Assembly (NCBI GenBank): GCA_036741235.1
Contig: DAINSQ010000003.1
Location: 1-64,000 of the forward strand
From: JABWBR01 sp036741235
GTDB taxonomy: Bacteria > Bacteroidota > Bacteroidia > Chitinophagales > Saprospiraceae
Length of the DNA: 64,000 bases
Direction of reading: 5' to 3'
Below, piece by piece: positions 27,759-36,644 of the stretch. The position numbers and the translations under genes were made by a program. Positions within the stretch are counted from its first letter, which is position 1; each line of letters opens with the position of its first letter. The notes beneath the pieces were generated by a model, which saw only the letters and a list, made by a program, of their open reading frames with translations, did not search any database and was not told where the DNA came from.

Positions 27759-27872
27759 ATGCTTACTGCCAGGTTTGAGTACGCATTCTTCTTCTTTTTG
27801 ATTTTCAACGCATTACCACATCGTCATTTACCTGAACGCCCTACCGACTGCCGCTTTGTCGGTATTTGCTGA
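27759..27872 (+). CDS. Possible small protein, 37 residues
   Basis: ATG to TGA encodes a 37-residue peptide with a hydrophobic stretch (EYAFFFFLIFNALP) followed by a hydrophilic, proline- and arginine-containing tail ending FVGIC. It lies in the spacer between the XRE regulator and the ECF sigma factor and directly follows a promoter box. Chance is a serious alternative at this length, and there is no recognised family. The rest of the 27563-28013 spacer shows no other gene. Confidence 0.2.
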   Translation: MLTARFEYAFFFFLIFNALPHRHLPERPTDCRFVGIC

Positions 27873-27949
27873 CAAAACCTGACATAACGTCACGATTTGT
27901 CGCGACTGGTACGGTTTTTGTTAATATTCATTCTAAATAGGTAATTTTT

Positions 27950-27981
27950 TTTGCGAAAATCGCCGATTACCGATAATTTTG
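27950..27981 (+). promoter_or_regulatory. Promoter of the ECF sigma gene
   Basis: TTTG (27950-27953) and TAATTTTG (27974-27981) are separated by exactly 20 bases, an ideal Bacteroidota housekeeping promoter. The ATG at 28014 is 32 bases downstream. A longer frame starting with TTG at 27951 would begin inside the promoter and is rejected. Confidence 0.75.
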
Positions 27982-28013
27982 TAAATAATAATTACAACAT
28001 AAAATCACCGACC

Positions 28014-28544
28014 ATGATGATCTATGCCTTGCAGAAAAACCAGATCCAGGAACAACTGGAACGGATCAGCAATTCGCTGCGGGCGTTTTCCCTCAAATTA
28101 ACGGGGAATAGCGACGATGCGGAAGATTTGTACCAGGATACGGCGCTTCGGATCATCACCAATGCAGATAAGTACCACCCCGGTACGAATTTCAAAGCAT
28201 GGGCGGTGACCATCATGCGCAATATTTTCATCAATAACTACCGCAAACGCGTGCGCCGCAGTTTGATCATCGACCAAACGCCAAATAGTTATTACCTCAA
28301 TCAGGGAAGCGAGGGCGTTGGCAATGAAGGAGAAACAAGCGTCACGATTGCTGAGTTAATGCAGATGGTGGATTCGCTGCCCGAAGATTTTCGCAAGCCT
28401 TTTATGATGGCTTTCGAAGGTTATAAGTACGACGAGATCGCCGAAGAACTCGATTCCCCCCTCGGCACTATCAAAAGCCGCATCTTTTTTGCCCGCAGGA
28501 AGTTGCAAAAGATGTACGAAGACGCGGTCAGAGAAAGAGCATAG
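28014..28544 (+). CDS. ECF (sigma-70 family) RNA polymerase sigma factor
   Basis: The 176-residue extracytoplasmic-function sigma factor has region 2 at about residues 15-85 (FSLKLTGNSDDAEDLYQDTALRI, TNFKAWAVTIMRNIFINNYRKR) and region 4 at about 115-170 (LPEDFRKPFMMAFEGYKYDEIAEELDSPLGTIKSRIFFARRKLQ). The two are linked by a short serine/glycine-rich stretch. The start MMIYALQKNQIQEQ follows an ideal promoter. No anti-sigma factor is encoded next to it, so it may be of the Bacteroidota type that is regulated transcriptionally. Its targets are unknown. Confidence 0.9.
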   Translation: MMIYALQKNQIQEQLERISNSLRAFSLKLTGNSDDAEDLYQDTALRIITNADKYHPGTNFKAWAVTIMRNIFINNYRKRVRRSLIIDQTPNSYYLNQGSEGVGNEGETSVTIAELMQMVDSLPEDFRKPFMMAFEGYKYDEIAEELDSPLGTIKSRIFFARRKLQKMYEDAVRERA

Positions 28545-28550
28545 TTGAAA

Positions 28551-28625
28551 GGGAGAGTGTGAGGGGAATCCCTTCATACTCTCCCTCTGCCCCTCTCTCA
28601 CTCTCCCACCCTCTCACTCTCTTTA
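28551..28625. repeat. GAGAGTGAGGG repeat and hairpin between convergent genes
   Basis: Arms 28551-28566 and 28570-28585 pair at 14 of 16 positions with a 3-base loop. Further C/T-rich copies continue to about 28625 and run into the coding 3' end of the convergent gene. On the minus strand the repeat encodes that protein's last residues (E-S-E-R-V-G-E) and its TGA stop. It probably serves as a terminator for both genes. The repeat differs in sequence from family A but has the same placement at stop codons. Confidence 0.7.
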
Positions 28626-31600
28626 TTCAAGTACGTTTCCATTTCATAGAGGACGCCTTTCACGGGTATGCGTAGCCAGTCGGGGCGCGCATTCATTTCG
28701 TATCCTACTTCATAGATAGCTTTTTCGAGGGTATAGTTTCGCAGCAGCAGGCGCATTTCGGCCTCATCGGCAGGCACGAAGGCTTGTCCGGCAGCTCGAT
28801 CGAGGTAGGCCGTGAGATAAAAGCGGCTTACGTAGTGGAACCACTGCCGCGCCCATTGTTCGAGCAGGGGCATGTCTTCTTTGCGATAGTTGGGGTTGAG
28901 CAAAAGTTGGCCGTATGCTGCATAGTGGAAAGAGCGGATCATGCCGGCCACGTCTTTAAATGGGGTCCGTTTAAGTCGCCGTTCGCTGATGCTAAGCATG
29001 GGCTCTCCCTCGAAGTCAATGATAAAAAAGTCGCGACCATTAAACAGTACCTGCCCCAGGTGGTAGTCGCCGTGAATGCGGGTTTTGACCGTATGGATAC
29101 GACGGCTGTATATTTCTTCAAAACAGCGGAGTATGTCGTCGCGCAAGTCCAGTATTTGCTGGGCTTCAGCAGCCACATGAGAAGGCAGGGCATTGATGCG
29201 CCCCGCCAGGGCGCCGAGTTTATCGCTTACCAATTTCCGGTGAACGGCGTAGATGGCGCGCTGATAGTGCTGGGTAAAAGGTTCTGGCCTGAAATCCTGA
29301 TCGGTATGATCGCTGCTGAGCGCGATATGCATTTCGGCAGTGCGTTGGCCCAGCAATTTGACGCGTTCGTAGGTCACGCTGCCAATAAGTTGTTGCAATT
29401 GCTCGGGCAACTGGTCGAAGTAAAGCCGGTCATGGCGCAACAATTCGGGCGGCTCCTGCTGGCGATCGGTTTTGGTCAGCACTTTATCGTAATACCGGCT
29501 CAGCACCTCCAGCATGGCGGTCCAGGCTTCGCCCTGGTTGGGGATTTTATTCTGTAGAAGCCCCAAAATTGTGTAGGAGTGATCGCTCAGGTTTTCATAT
29601 TGTATGCCGCCGCCATAGCGGGGCGAGTTTTCGAAATTGGTTTTTTCAGACAAAAACCGGACTACCTCGAGGTCGGGGTTGATATCGGTATCGAGTTTTC
29701 GGTATATTTTAAAGAAGTAGGCGCCATTATAAATAACAGAGGTATTGCTTTGCTCGGCCCTGAGCACTTCCGAGCGCACCTCTGTTGTATCGAGGTCGAA
29801 AGCAGTCAGTACTTTACCTGATTCAAATCGCAGCCGTCCCTCGTGAAGATCGATTACCTCGTCGGTTTTGATGAGGCGGAACAATTCGTTGCGGAAGGGT
29901 TCGTCATAGATTGCATCGATGAGGATGCCTTCTTTTTGCGGGGTTTTGAGATAACATACCACACTTTGGGGTTCATTTTTTAAGAAATGAACAATGCGTT
30001 CGGCTTGATCGATAAAAGTGAGGGGTAGGAAATAGGTTTCGGGAAGGCCGTCGGTATAGCGCACCTCGATATTCATGAGATAGGCCTTCACCTCGTTTAC
30101 GTCAATGGCCGGTTGCCGGCAGACATCGACAGACACCAGGCTTTTCGATTTGCCGCCAAACCACCTGCACGAACGCATGTAGCCGGGCAAAACGCGTTTT
30201 TCGAGTAGTCTTTTAGCCGAATAATCGCTAAAGAAAGCGGGCCATTCCGCTTCAACAGCCAATTCAGGAATAGCGCGTTCTTTAGGAATTTCCTGGTTTT
30301 CTTCTCCTTTTTCAAGTAGCAACCAATAATAGCCGTAAGGGCCTAAAGTAAACTGGTATTTGTCTTCGCCTATTTCAAAAAAGCGGTTTTGGCTGAAAAT
30401 CTCGACAGGCTTGACGCCCTGAAAATCGCTCAGGTCGATGGCGGCGGCCTGGGAGAATTTCGACAAATTAGTGACGACCAGTATGCTTTCGCCTTCAAAG
30501 GTGCGCAGGAAAGCCAGGATTTTACTATTGCCTGCGTTGAGGAAAGTAGTGACTCCGTAGTTAAACGCTTTGAGGCGTTTGCGCATGGCAATCACGTTTT
30601 TGGTCCACCACAACAGGGAGTTGGGGTTTTGATTCTGTAACTCAACGTTGGTAGTTTCATAGCGATACATAGGGTCGCGGATAACCGGCAAGTATAGTTT
30701 TTGCGGGTTAGCGGTAGAAAAACCGGCATTTTGATCTGAATTCCATTGCATTGGCGTTCTTACGCCGTTGCGGTCGCCGAGAAAAATATTATCGCCCATG
30801 CCTATTTCGTCGCCGTAATAGATTACCGGCATGCCGGGCAAAGAAAAGAGCAGGCTGTTGAGTAATTCGATTTTGCGACGGTCGTTACCCAGGAGCGGCG
30901 CCAATCGCCTTCGTATACCTTTATTGATACGGGCGCCGTGGTCTTGGGCAAAAACGCGATAGAGGTAGTCGCGCTCTTCTTCCGTAACCATTGATAACAT
31001 CAGGTCGTCGTGGTTGCGGAGGAACAGGGCCCACTGGCAGCTATCGGGGATGGGGGGAGTTTGCTCAAAAATATCGATAACAGGATAGCGGTCTTCGGTT
31101 TGCAACGCCATATAGAGGCGGGGCATGAGGGGGAAATGAAAGTTGATATGGCATTCATCGCCGGCGCCGAAATACTGTGCGGCTTCTTCAGGCCACAGGT
31201 TGGTATCGGCCAGGAGGATGCGGCCCGGATACCATTCGTCAATATAATGGCGCAGCGATTTGATATAGTCGTGAACTTCGGGCAGGTTTTCGCAATTGGT
31301 GCCCTCGCGCTGAAAAATAAAAGCAACGGAAGACAGCCGCAGGCCGTCAACACCCATTTCCAGCCAAAAGTCGATAATTTTGCGTATTTCTTCGCGCACC
31401 AACGGGTTATTGTAATTCAAATCGGCCTGATGGCTATAGAATCGATGCCAGTAATATGCCTTTGCGGTATTGTCCCATTCCCAGTTGGAAGATTCATAAT
31501 CATTAAATAAAATACCCGCATCGGCATAGCGTTCCGGGGTGTCGCTCCAGATGTAGTAGTCGCGCTCAGGTGAAAATGGGGGCGCATGCCGGGCGCGTTC

Positions 31601-31942
31601 AAACCAGGGATGTTTTACGGAGGTATGGTTAACAATGAGGTCGATTACGATGTGCATTCCGCGTTTGTGCGCTTCGTCGAGCAGCCGGCGGAAATGATCC
31701 ATGGTGCCGTAATCGGTGTGAATGGCGTAATAGTCGGCGATATCATACCCGTCATCGCGCAGGGGGGAGGTATAAAAAGGGAGCAAAGACAGACAGGTAA
31801 CGCCCAGGTCTTCGAGATAATCGAGTTTGCGTATCAATCCGTTGATATCGCCGATACCGTTGCCGTCGCTGTCAAAAAAAGAGCGAATGTGCAGGGCATA
31901 ACAAATGGCGCCTTTATACCAGAAAGGGGTTGCGGTAGACAT
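28598..31942 (-). CDS. Trehalose synthase-like / maltokinase fusion with degenerate GH13 site
   Basis: The 1114-residue protein fuses a TreS-type GH13 domain (about 1-550) to a maltokinase (Pep2/Mak) domain (about 600-1105). TreS-Mak fusions make maltose-1-phosphate from trehalose for the GlgE glucan pathway. The kinase motifs look intact (HGDYHLGQ near residue 953 and DFEGEP). In the GH13 part DLIVNHTS and NHDD (H311-D312) remain. However, the nucleophile Asp of the family motif RLDAV is serine here (RLSSV, S204), and the acid/base Glu of LLAEAN is Asp (LLADTN, D246). Isomerase activity is therefore doubtful and the protein may act mainly as a kinase. The C-terminus is repeat-encoded. Confidence 0.88.
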   Translation of the reverse strand: MSTATPFWYKGAICYALHIRSFFDSDGNGIGDINGLIRKLDYLEDLGVTCLSLLPFYTSPLRDDGYDIADYYAIHTDYGTMDHFRRLLDEAHKRGMHIVIDLIVNHTSVKHPWFERARHAPPFSPERDYYIWSDTPERYADAGILFNDYESSNWEWDNTAKAYYWHRFYSHQADLNYNNPLVREEIRKIIDFWLEMGVDGLRLSSVAFIFQREGTNCENLPEVHDYIKSLRHYIDEWYPGRILLADTNLWPEEAAQYFGAGDECHINFHFPLMPRLYMALQTEDRYPVIDIFEQTPPIPDSCQWALFLRNHDDLMLSMVTEEERDYLYRVFAQDHGARINKGIRRRLAPLLGNDRRKIELLNSLLFSLPGMPVIYYGDEIGMGDNIFLGDRNGVRTPMQWNSDQNAGFSTANPQKLYLPVIRDPMYRYETTNVELQNQNPNSLLWWTKNVIAMRKRLKAFNYGVTTFLNAGNSKILAFLRTFEGESILVVTNLSKFSQAAAIDLSDFQGVKPVEIFSQNRFFEIGEDKYQFTLGPYGYYWLLLEKGEENQEIPKERAIPELAVEAEWPAFFSDYSAKRLLEKRVLPGYMRSCRWFGGKSKSLVSVDVCRQPAIDVNEVKAYLMNIEVRYTDGLPETYFLPLTFIDQAERIVHFLKNEPQSVVCYLKTPQKEGILIDAIYDEPFRNELFRLIKTDEVIDLHEGRLRFESGKVLTAFDLDTTEVRSEVLRAEQSNTSVIYNGAYFFKIYRKLDTDINPDLEVVRFLSEKTNFENSPRYGGGIQYENLSDHSYTILGLLQNKIPNQGEAWTAMLEVLSRYYDKVLTKTDRQQEPPELLRHDRLYFDQLPEQLQQLIGSVTYERVKLLGQRTAEMHIALSSDHTDQDFRPEPFTQHYQRAIYAVHRKLVSDKLGALAGRINALPSHVAAEAQQILDLRDDILRCFEEIYSRRIHTVKTRIHGDYHLGQVLFNGRDFFIIDFEGEPMLSISERRLKRTPFKDVAGMIRSFHYAAYGQLLLNPNYRKEDMPLLEQWARQWFHYVSRFYLTAYLDRAAGQAFVPADEAEMRLLLRNYTLEKAIYEVGYEMNARPDWLRIPVKGVLYEMETYLNKESERVGE

Positions 31943-31947
31943 AAACA

Positions 31948-31978
31948 GGTCATCCCAGGCTTTTCATCTGGGATGACC
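31948..31978 (-). terminator. Perfect hairpin between T9SS gene and trehalose synthase start
   Basis: Eleven-bp perfect arms (GGTCATCCCAG, CTGGGATGACC) have a 9-base loop. On the minus strand the stem ends 5 bases before the ATG of the trehalose synthase/maltokinase gene and about 45 bases after the stop of the T9SS gene. Only TGTTT follows, so it may terminate weakly or instead shape translation of the next gene. Confidence 0.65.
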
Positions 31979-32023
31979 GTAAGATAAAACGTATTTTGCA
32001 CTTCACATTCTATGAGTGCCTAT

Positions 32024-33715
32024 TTATTGTTTCAGCCAGCGAAGCATTTCGGGGGGGCTGCCTGCTGAGTTTATCTGGAGTAGGTACATCCCCGCGGGCC
32101 AGTTACTGCAATCGATTTCACACTGGTTGGTTACATCTGTAGTGGCGCTATAGCATAATCGCCCATTTAAGTCAAGTACCATAAGCGTGCGTTGTGCTGC
32201 GTTGTCAAATAATATATTCAGCTTGTCATTTGCAGGATTGGGGAATAAAATGGCGCTGGTTGTTAAAGGAGTGAAAGTGCCCACCGACAAAGGACGTTCG
32301 CAGGTTGGCGCTGTGCTGCTGTACCAATCGCGTAGCCAGTCTACTTCTTCATACATAGCGCCAATATGATCGAGCCAATAGGATGGATCGGGATGGAGGT
32401 GGAAAGCCAGGGCATAGTCGAGTTGTATCTGTTGGCCTGGAGATATATAACCTAATTGGGTATTTAGCAAAGTTCGATAATCAACATACTGAATAGTGGA
32501 GTTGAGTTGCATCATCGACCAGTTATTGGGATTTCGCGGGTCGCCACTATACAGGAAGCTAGTAAGTGGCCCTGCTCCCTGATAACCATTATCTCCAAAA
32601 GTCATCGGCGAGCCGTCGCGCCAGAATCCGCGCAATGAATGGTAGTATTCCAAGGGTGAGGCTGGGTCGGTGAGCGGCCAGGGTACATTACCTACGCTGG
32701 GGTTGTTGAAAGCAATAAAGTTGCTGATTGGCCGGTTCAATAACACAATAGATTGTACAGGAATCTGATTGCAGAAAGCAGCGATATTGTTTTGACAGGA
32801 ACATGCAATACCGTCAACATTATCGGCATTGTAAATAAAGCAGGCATTGCCGGCGGGATAACTACCTATAAAATCGTCGATATAACATCCCAGATCGGGA
32901 TCGCTCCAAAATCCGGCATAGGCATCGGTTAGCGGCGTTGCGCCTAAATAGGTAAGATCGAAACGCAAAAAAACCGAGCGGTTGAGCGGCGAGTTTCCTG
33001 TGCAGTTGTAAATCCAGGCTGTTTGAGCAATCTGTAACCCAATTTCGGAAGTATTATATACGCACCAGTAGATTTGATGAGGAGGAATCTCTGCCAGCCC
33101 TATGTCGGGATAATCGCCGTCAAGAGGGTTGTAGGCGCCGTCGCCGTTGTAATCAAAAAAAGGGGCGAGTTTTATATCGTTGTATGGCATTGGGAAGCCG
33201 TTATAGGCTTCAAAATGAGGGTTATTACGGGCAGGCCAGGCCATGACGGCTTCCTGCGGCTGGTCAATGACGCCATTGTCAGCCCAGTCGGTCAGGTGGC
33301 TCTCAATCTCTTGCGCGCTCACCGTCCATAGCCGGTTAAAATTGGCGCACACGGGCTGTTCTGCCTGCCCTGTTGCGGGATTCAGCGGGCCCGCAACATA
33401 AGCGCCCTGCGGCCATCCATACGTAGGCGCTACCAGTTTGATTTCGCCCTGGCTATTTTGCGCGCCAAACCACAAGCTGGAAGAATAGATTGTTGCCGCC
33501 TCCGAGTTGCCACCCGATGTATCTGTACCAACAAACAACGAGGCTCCTGTATCGTCGATAAACAGGTAGCCAGTGTTAGAAATAGCGGCTTTCAATGTGG
33601 GACTTTCAAGATAAGCGCTCGACGACGCGTTAGTGCAATTGGCGGTTTGAGCAACAACCTGTAATTCCACCATTGAAAAAGATAGCAGGAGTAGGAGTAA
33701 TAGTTGATTATGCAT
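32024..33715 (-). CDS. Secreted protein with type IX secretion sorting domain
   Basis: From MHNQLLLLLLLSFSM the protein has 563 residues with a signal peptide ending near VVAQ. The middle is a beta-rich domain with repeated aromatic and Asn/Pro-rich loops (FFDYNGDGAYNPLDGDYPDIG resembles an EF-hand-like or dockerin-like calcium loop) and ten or more cysteines. The last 80 residues are a T9SS type A sorting domain (LFPNPANDKLNILF, GRLCYS, WPAGMYLLQI). Function beyond secretion and surface attachment is unknown. A longer frame of 21 extra residues lacks a signal peptide at its N-terminus. Confidence 0.85.
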   Translation of the reverse strand: MHNQLLLLLLLSFSMVELQVVAQTANCTNASSSAYLESPTLKAAISNTGYLFIDDTGASLFVGTDTSGGNSEAATIYSSSLWFGAQNSQGEIKLVAPTYGWPQGAYVAGPLNPATGQAEQPVCANFNRLWTVSAQEIESHLTDWADNGVIDQPQEAVMAWPARNNPHFEAYNGFPMPYNDIKLAPFFDYNGDGAYNPLDGDYPDIGLAEIPPHQIYWCVYNTSEIGLQIAQTAWIYNCTGNSPLNRSVFLRFDLTYLGATPLTDAYAGFWSDPDLGCYIDDFIGSYPAGNACFIYNADNVDGIACSCQNNIAAFCNQIPVQSIVLLNRPISNFIAFNNPSVGNVPWPLTDPASPLEYYHSLRGFWRDGSPMTFGDNGYQGAGPLTSFLYSGDPRNPNNWSMMQLNSTIQYVDYRTLLNTQLGYISPGQQIQLDYALAFHLHPDPSYWLDHIGAMYEEVDWLRDWYSSTAPTCERPLSVGTFTPLTTSAILFPNPANDKLNILFDNAAQRTLMVLDLNGRLCYSATTDVTNQCEIDCSNWPAGMYLLQINSAGSPPEMLRWLKQ

Positions 33716-33865
33716 AACTCGATGTTTTTTGCTAAATAATATAATAAAAACAAACGGGTTATGCCAAAAAAAGGGCAATAGTCAGGATTCTGATTCAAAA
33801 ATGATGCGCAAAGCGCGCACCGGGGGGCCGGGTGCAGCGCCAAAACATACTATGAGAATTTATAG

Positions 33866-33873
33866 CAAAGATA
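33866..33873 (-). promoter_or_regulatory. -7 promoter box TATCTTTG upstream of the T9SS gene
   Basis: An exact TAnnTTTG match lies 150 bases upstream of the ATG at 33715, leaving a long leader that contains a GC-rich inverted repeat (about 33808-33838). No convincing -33 element is seen, because family A repeat occupies that area. Confidence 0.4.
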
Positions 33874-33890
33874 TGAAAAAACAGTTATAC

Positions 33891-34057
33891 GTTGTAGGTT
33901 GTAGGTTGTAGGTTGTAGGTTTAGGTTGTAGGTTGTAGGTTTAGGTTGTAGGTTGTAGGTTGTAGGTTGTTTATAGGTTTATGAGTTTATAAGTTTATGA
34001 ATAAGAGTGGACTATAAACCTATAAACCTATAAACGAACAGAGAGATAACCTACAAC
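33891..34057. repeat. Family A palindromic repeat element (copy 3)
   Basis: 33891-33970 is an array of GTTGTAGGTT units. It is followed by TTTATAGGTTTATGAGTTTA, a unique 15-base centre, inverted ATAAACCTATAAAC units (34014-34035) and an inverted GTTGTAGGTT copy ending at the stop codon of accC. The whole can fold as nested hairpins. Its inner part (GTTTATAAGTTTA and ATAAACGAAC) is shared with the copy at 62964-63028. On the minus strand a run of six T follows the array at about 33876-33881, so it could terminate the accC operon. Confidence 0.85.
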
Positions 34058-35404
34058 TCACTCCGGCGCCTGTAGATTAAAGTCATTGAGAAAACCGGTA
34101 TGGAAGTTGCCATTGCGGAAATTCTCGTCTTTCATGAGGCGTTGGTGAAAAGGCACGGTGGTTTTGATACCTTCAATGATAAACTCATCCAGTGCGCGTT
34201 CCATTTTTTTGATACATTCTTCACGGGTGCGGGCCCGGCATATCAGCTTGGCGATCATAGAATCGTAGAAAGGCGGGATGGTATAACCGGCATAGACGTG
34301 GGTATCGACGCGAACGCCGTGGCCTTTGGGCGTATGCAAAGAAGAAATGCGGCCCGGGCTGGGTCTGAAATTATTAAAAGGATCTTCTGCGTTAATCCGG
34401 CACTCGATAGCAAACATCTCGGGGTAGTAATTTTGGCCTGAGAGGGGTTCGCCCATGGCGATTTTGATTTGCTCCTTGATGAGGTCGTAGTCGATCACTT
34501 CTTCCGTAACGGGGTGTTCCACCTGAATACGGGTATTCATTTCCATGAAATAGAAATTGCGGTACTTATCAACCAGGAATTCGATAGTGCCCACGCCTTC
34601 ATAGTTAATGGCCTCACCGGCCTTGACGGCTGCGTCGCCCATTTTCTGGCGCAGTTCGTCGGTCATGAATGGCGAGGGAGATTCCTCCACGAGTTTTTGG
34701 TGCCGGCGCTGGATAGAGCAATCGCGTTCCGACAAGTGGATCACCTTGCCGTATTGATCGCCCACCACCTGGAATTCGATATGGCGAGGTTCTTCGATAA
34801 ACTTCTCCATATAGATGCCGTCATTGCCGAAAGCTGCCTTAGCTTCCTGGCGGGCCATGCTCCAGTTGTTTTCGAAGTCCTTTTCGTCCCATACTACGCG
34901 CATACCTTTGCCGCCGCCGCCTGCGGTAGCTTTGAGGATGACGGGGTATCCGATATCTTTGGCGAGTTTAATGCCTTGTTTAACGTCTTTGAGCAGTCCG
35001 TCAGAGCCGGGAATACAGGGGACGCCGGCCTTGATCATCGTTTCCTTGGCGGTAATTTTATCGCCCATTTTGCGGATTTGCTCGGGAGTGGGGCCGATAA
35101 ATTTGATACCGTACTGGGCGCATACCTCTGCGAAGTCGGCGTTTTCAGCCAGGAAGCCATAGCCGGGGTGGACGGCGTCGGCGTTGGTGATCTCCACGGC
35201 GGCCATCAGGCGGGGGATGCTGAGGTACGACTCGGAGGAGGCGGGAGGGCCGATACAGACGGCTTCGTCGGCGAAGCGCACGTGCAGGCTATCGCGGTCG
35301 GCGGTAGAATAGACGGCGACGGTTTTGATACCCATTTCGCGGCAAGTGCGAATGATGCGCAAGGCGATTTCGCCGCGGTTGGCGATCAATATTTTTTCGA
35401 ACAT
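34058..35404 (-). CDS. accC: Acetyl-CoA carboxylase, biotin carboxylase subunit
   Basis: The enzyme carboxylates the biotin on AccB with bicarbonate and ATP, the first step of fatty-acid synthesis. From [20 protein letters not shown] it has 448 residues, as usual. Visible motifs are the glycine-rich ATP loop [12 protein letters not shown], the carboxylation block [14 protein letters not shown] (catalytic Arg and Glu) and the C-terminal [18 protein letters not shown]. Eight extra codons upstream (from 35428) are not supported by the family start. It is the last gene of the fabH-efp-accB-accC set. The family A element begins right at its TGA. Confidence 0.97.
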   Translation of the reverse strand: MFEKILIANRGEIALRIIRTCREMGIKTVAVYSTADRDSLHVRFADEAVCIGPPASSESYLSIPRLMAAVEITNADAVHPGYGFLAENADFAEVCAQYGIKFIGPTPEQIRKMGDKITAKETMIKAGVPCIPGSDGLLKDVKQGIKLAKDIGYPVILKATAGGGGKGMRVVWDEKDFENNWSMARQEAKAAFGNDGIYMEKFIEEPRHIEFQVVGDQYGKVIHLSERDCSIQRRHQKLVEESPSPFMTDELRQKMGDAAVKAGEAINYEGVGTIEFLVDKYRNFYFMEMNTRIQVEHPVTEEVIDYDLIKEQIKIAMGEPLSGQNYYPEMFAIECRINAEDPFNNFRPSPGRISSLHTPKGHGVRVDTHVYAGYTIPPFYDSMIAKLICRARTREECIKKMERALDEFIIEGIKTTVPFHQRLMKDENFRNGNFHTGFLNDFNLQAPE

Positions 35405-35496
35405 ACCAATAACGATTATTGAGAACACATTGCGGGGTTGTCACTAGCGCCGGAGCGCTGATGTCGGGGGCCCGTCAATAGTATGGATACGGCCAA

Positions 35497-36030
35497 TTAA
35501 CCTTTGGGGTCGACGAGGAAAAGCACCTGGTCGTATTCAACGGGTTGGGCGTCTTCCACCATTACCTTAACCACGCGGCCGCTGATTTCCGATTCAATTT
35601 CGTTAAACAGCTTCATCGCTTCCACGATACAAACCACTTGTCCGGCCTCGATCAGATCGCCAACTTTTACATAAGGCGGTTTATCGGGTGAAGACGAGCG
35701 GTAGAACGTGCCTACCATAGGCGATTTCACGGCCAGGTATGCGCCTTCATTGCCTGCAGACTGTGTGGGCGCTTCGCTTTCGCCTGCGGGGGCGGGTTGC
35801 GAGGCTGCCTTGGGAGCTGCGGGCGGCGTGGCCGGCGCGATTATGGTTGGTGGCGCGATGGGCGCCGGAATGTCAGCGGAGGGAGGCGCAACGAAAAAGC
35901 CGCCCCCTTTACCCTGGCTATAATGCCGGGTGCGAATGAGCAGCTCGAATTCACCTTCTTTAATCTTGACCTCTGAGAGATCAGATTTGCTGACCATGCG
36001 AATGAGTTCCTGGATATCCTTGAAAGTCAT
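35497..36030 (-). CDS. accB: Acetyl-CoA carboxylase, biotin carboxyl carrier protein
   Basis: The 177-residue biotin carrier of acetyl-CoA carboxylase has an N-terminal helical region, a long Ala/Pro-rich linker (about residues 48-95) and a C-terminal biotinyl domain. K140 in EAMKL is the biotin attachment site, followed by [14 protein letters not shown]. It lies 4 bases after efp and 92 bases before accC on the same strand. The linker has compositional bias only. Confidence 0.96.
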   Translation of the reverse strand: MTFKDIQELIRMVSKSDLSEVKIKEGEFELLIRTRHYSQGKGGGFFVAPPSADIPAPIAPPTIIAPATPPAAPKAASQPAPAGESEAPTQSAGNEGAYLAVKSPMVGTFYRSSSPDKPPYVKVGDLIEAGQVVCIVEAMKLFNEIESEISGRVVKVMVEDAQPVEYDQVLFLVDPKG

Positions 36031-36034
36031 AGAC

Positions 36035-36601
36035 TTACTGTTTTACACGTTCCATATAAGCGCCCGTCTCGGTGTCGATTTTGATCAGATCGCCCGCTTC
36101 GACAAACAGGGGTACGCGCACATCGGCGCCAGTTTCCACTTTTGCCGGTTTGAGCGTGTTGGTAGCGGTATCGCCACGAAGGCCGGGTTCAGAATAAGTA
36201 ACCTCTAAGATAACATATTGCGGCATATTTACCGTAAGGGGAATTTCTTTTACTGCATGAAAAACCACTTCTACCTGCGTGCCTTCTTTGAGGAGGTTGG
36301 GGCGTTCGAGCATATCTTCCGACAGCGTCACCTGGTCGTAGGTTTCATTATCCATAAAGTGATAGCCGCCTTCATCGGCGTAGAGGAACTGATAGTTTCT
36401 GCGTTCTACCCGCACATCGTCTACCTTGTGGCCTGCCGGGATATTCTGTTCGATCACTCTGCCATTGGTGAGGCTTTTCAGTTTCACGTATACAAATGCG
36501 GCGCCTTTGCCCGGCTTCACGTGTTGAAATTCCACAATGACATAGGTATCATTGTTCATTTCAAGACACATGCCTTTGCGGATATCTGAAGTCGTTGCCA
36601 T
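36035..36601 (-). CDS. efp: Translation elongation factor P
   Basis: This 188-residue, three-domain protein rescues ribosomes stalled at polyproline. The tip loop of domain I reads KPGKGAAF with lysine 32 at the position that is modified in other bacteria. The C-terminal signature ([30 protein letters not shown]) is complete. No EpmA, EarP or YmfI-type modification enzyme is encoded nearby. It lies between fabH and accB in one transcription unit. Confidence 0.96.
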   Translation of the reverse strand: MATTSDIRKGMCLEMNNDTYVIVEFQHVKPGKGAAFVYVKLKSLTNGRVIEQNIPAGHKVDDVRVERRNYQFLYADEGGYHFMDNETYDQVTLSEDMLERPNLLKEGTQVEVVFHAVKEIPLTVNMPQYVILEVTYSEPGLRGDTATNTLKPAKVETGADVRVPLFVEAGDLIKIDTETGAYMERVKQ

Positions 36602-36644
36602 TGAGAAATGCTTTTTTCAGTAAAATATTTAATTATAAAAAAAA

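Noticed and set aside
33891..33970. CRISPR array
   Set aside because: The GTTGTAGGTT units are directly adjacent with no unique spacers and no cas genes are nearby.
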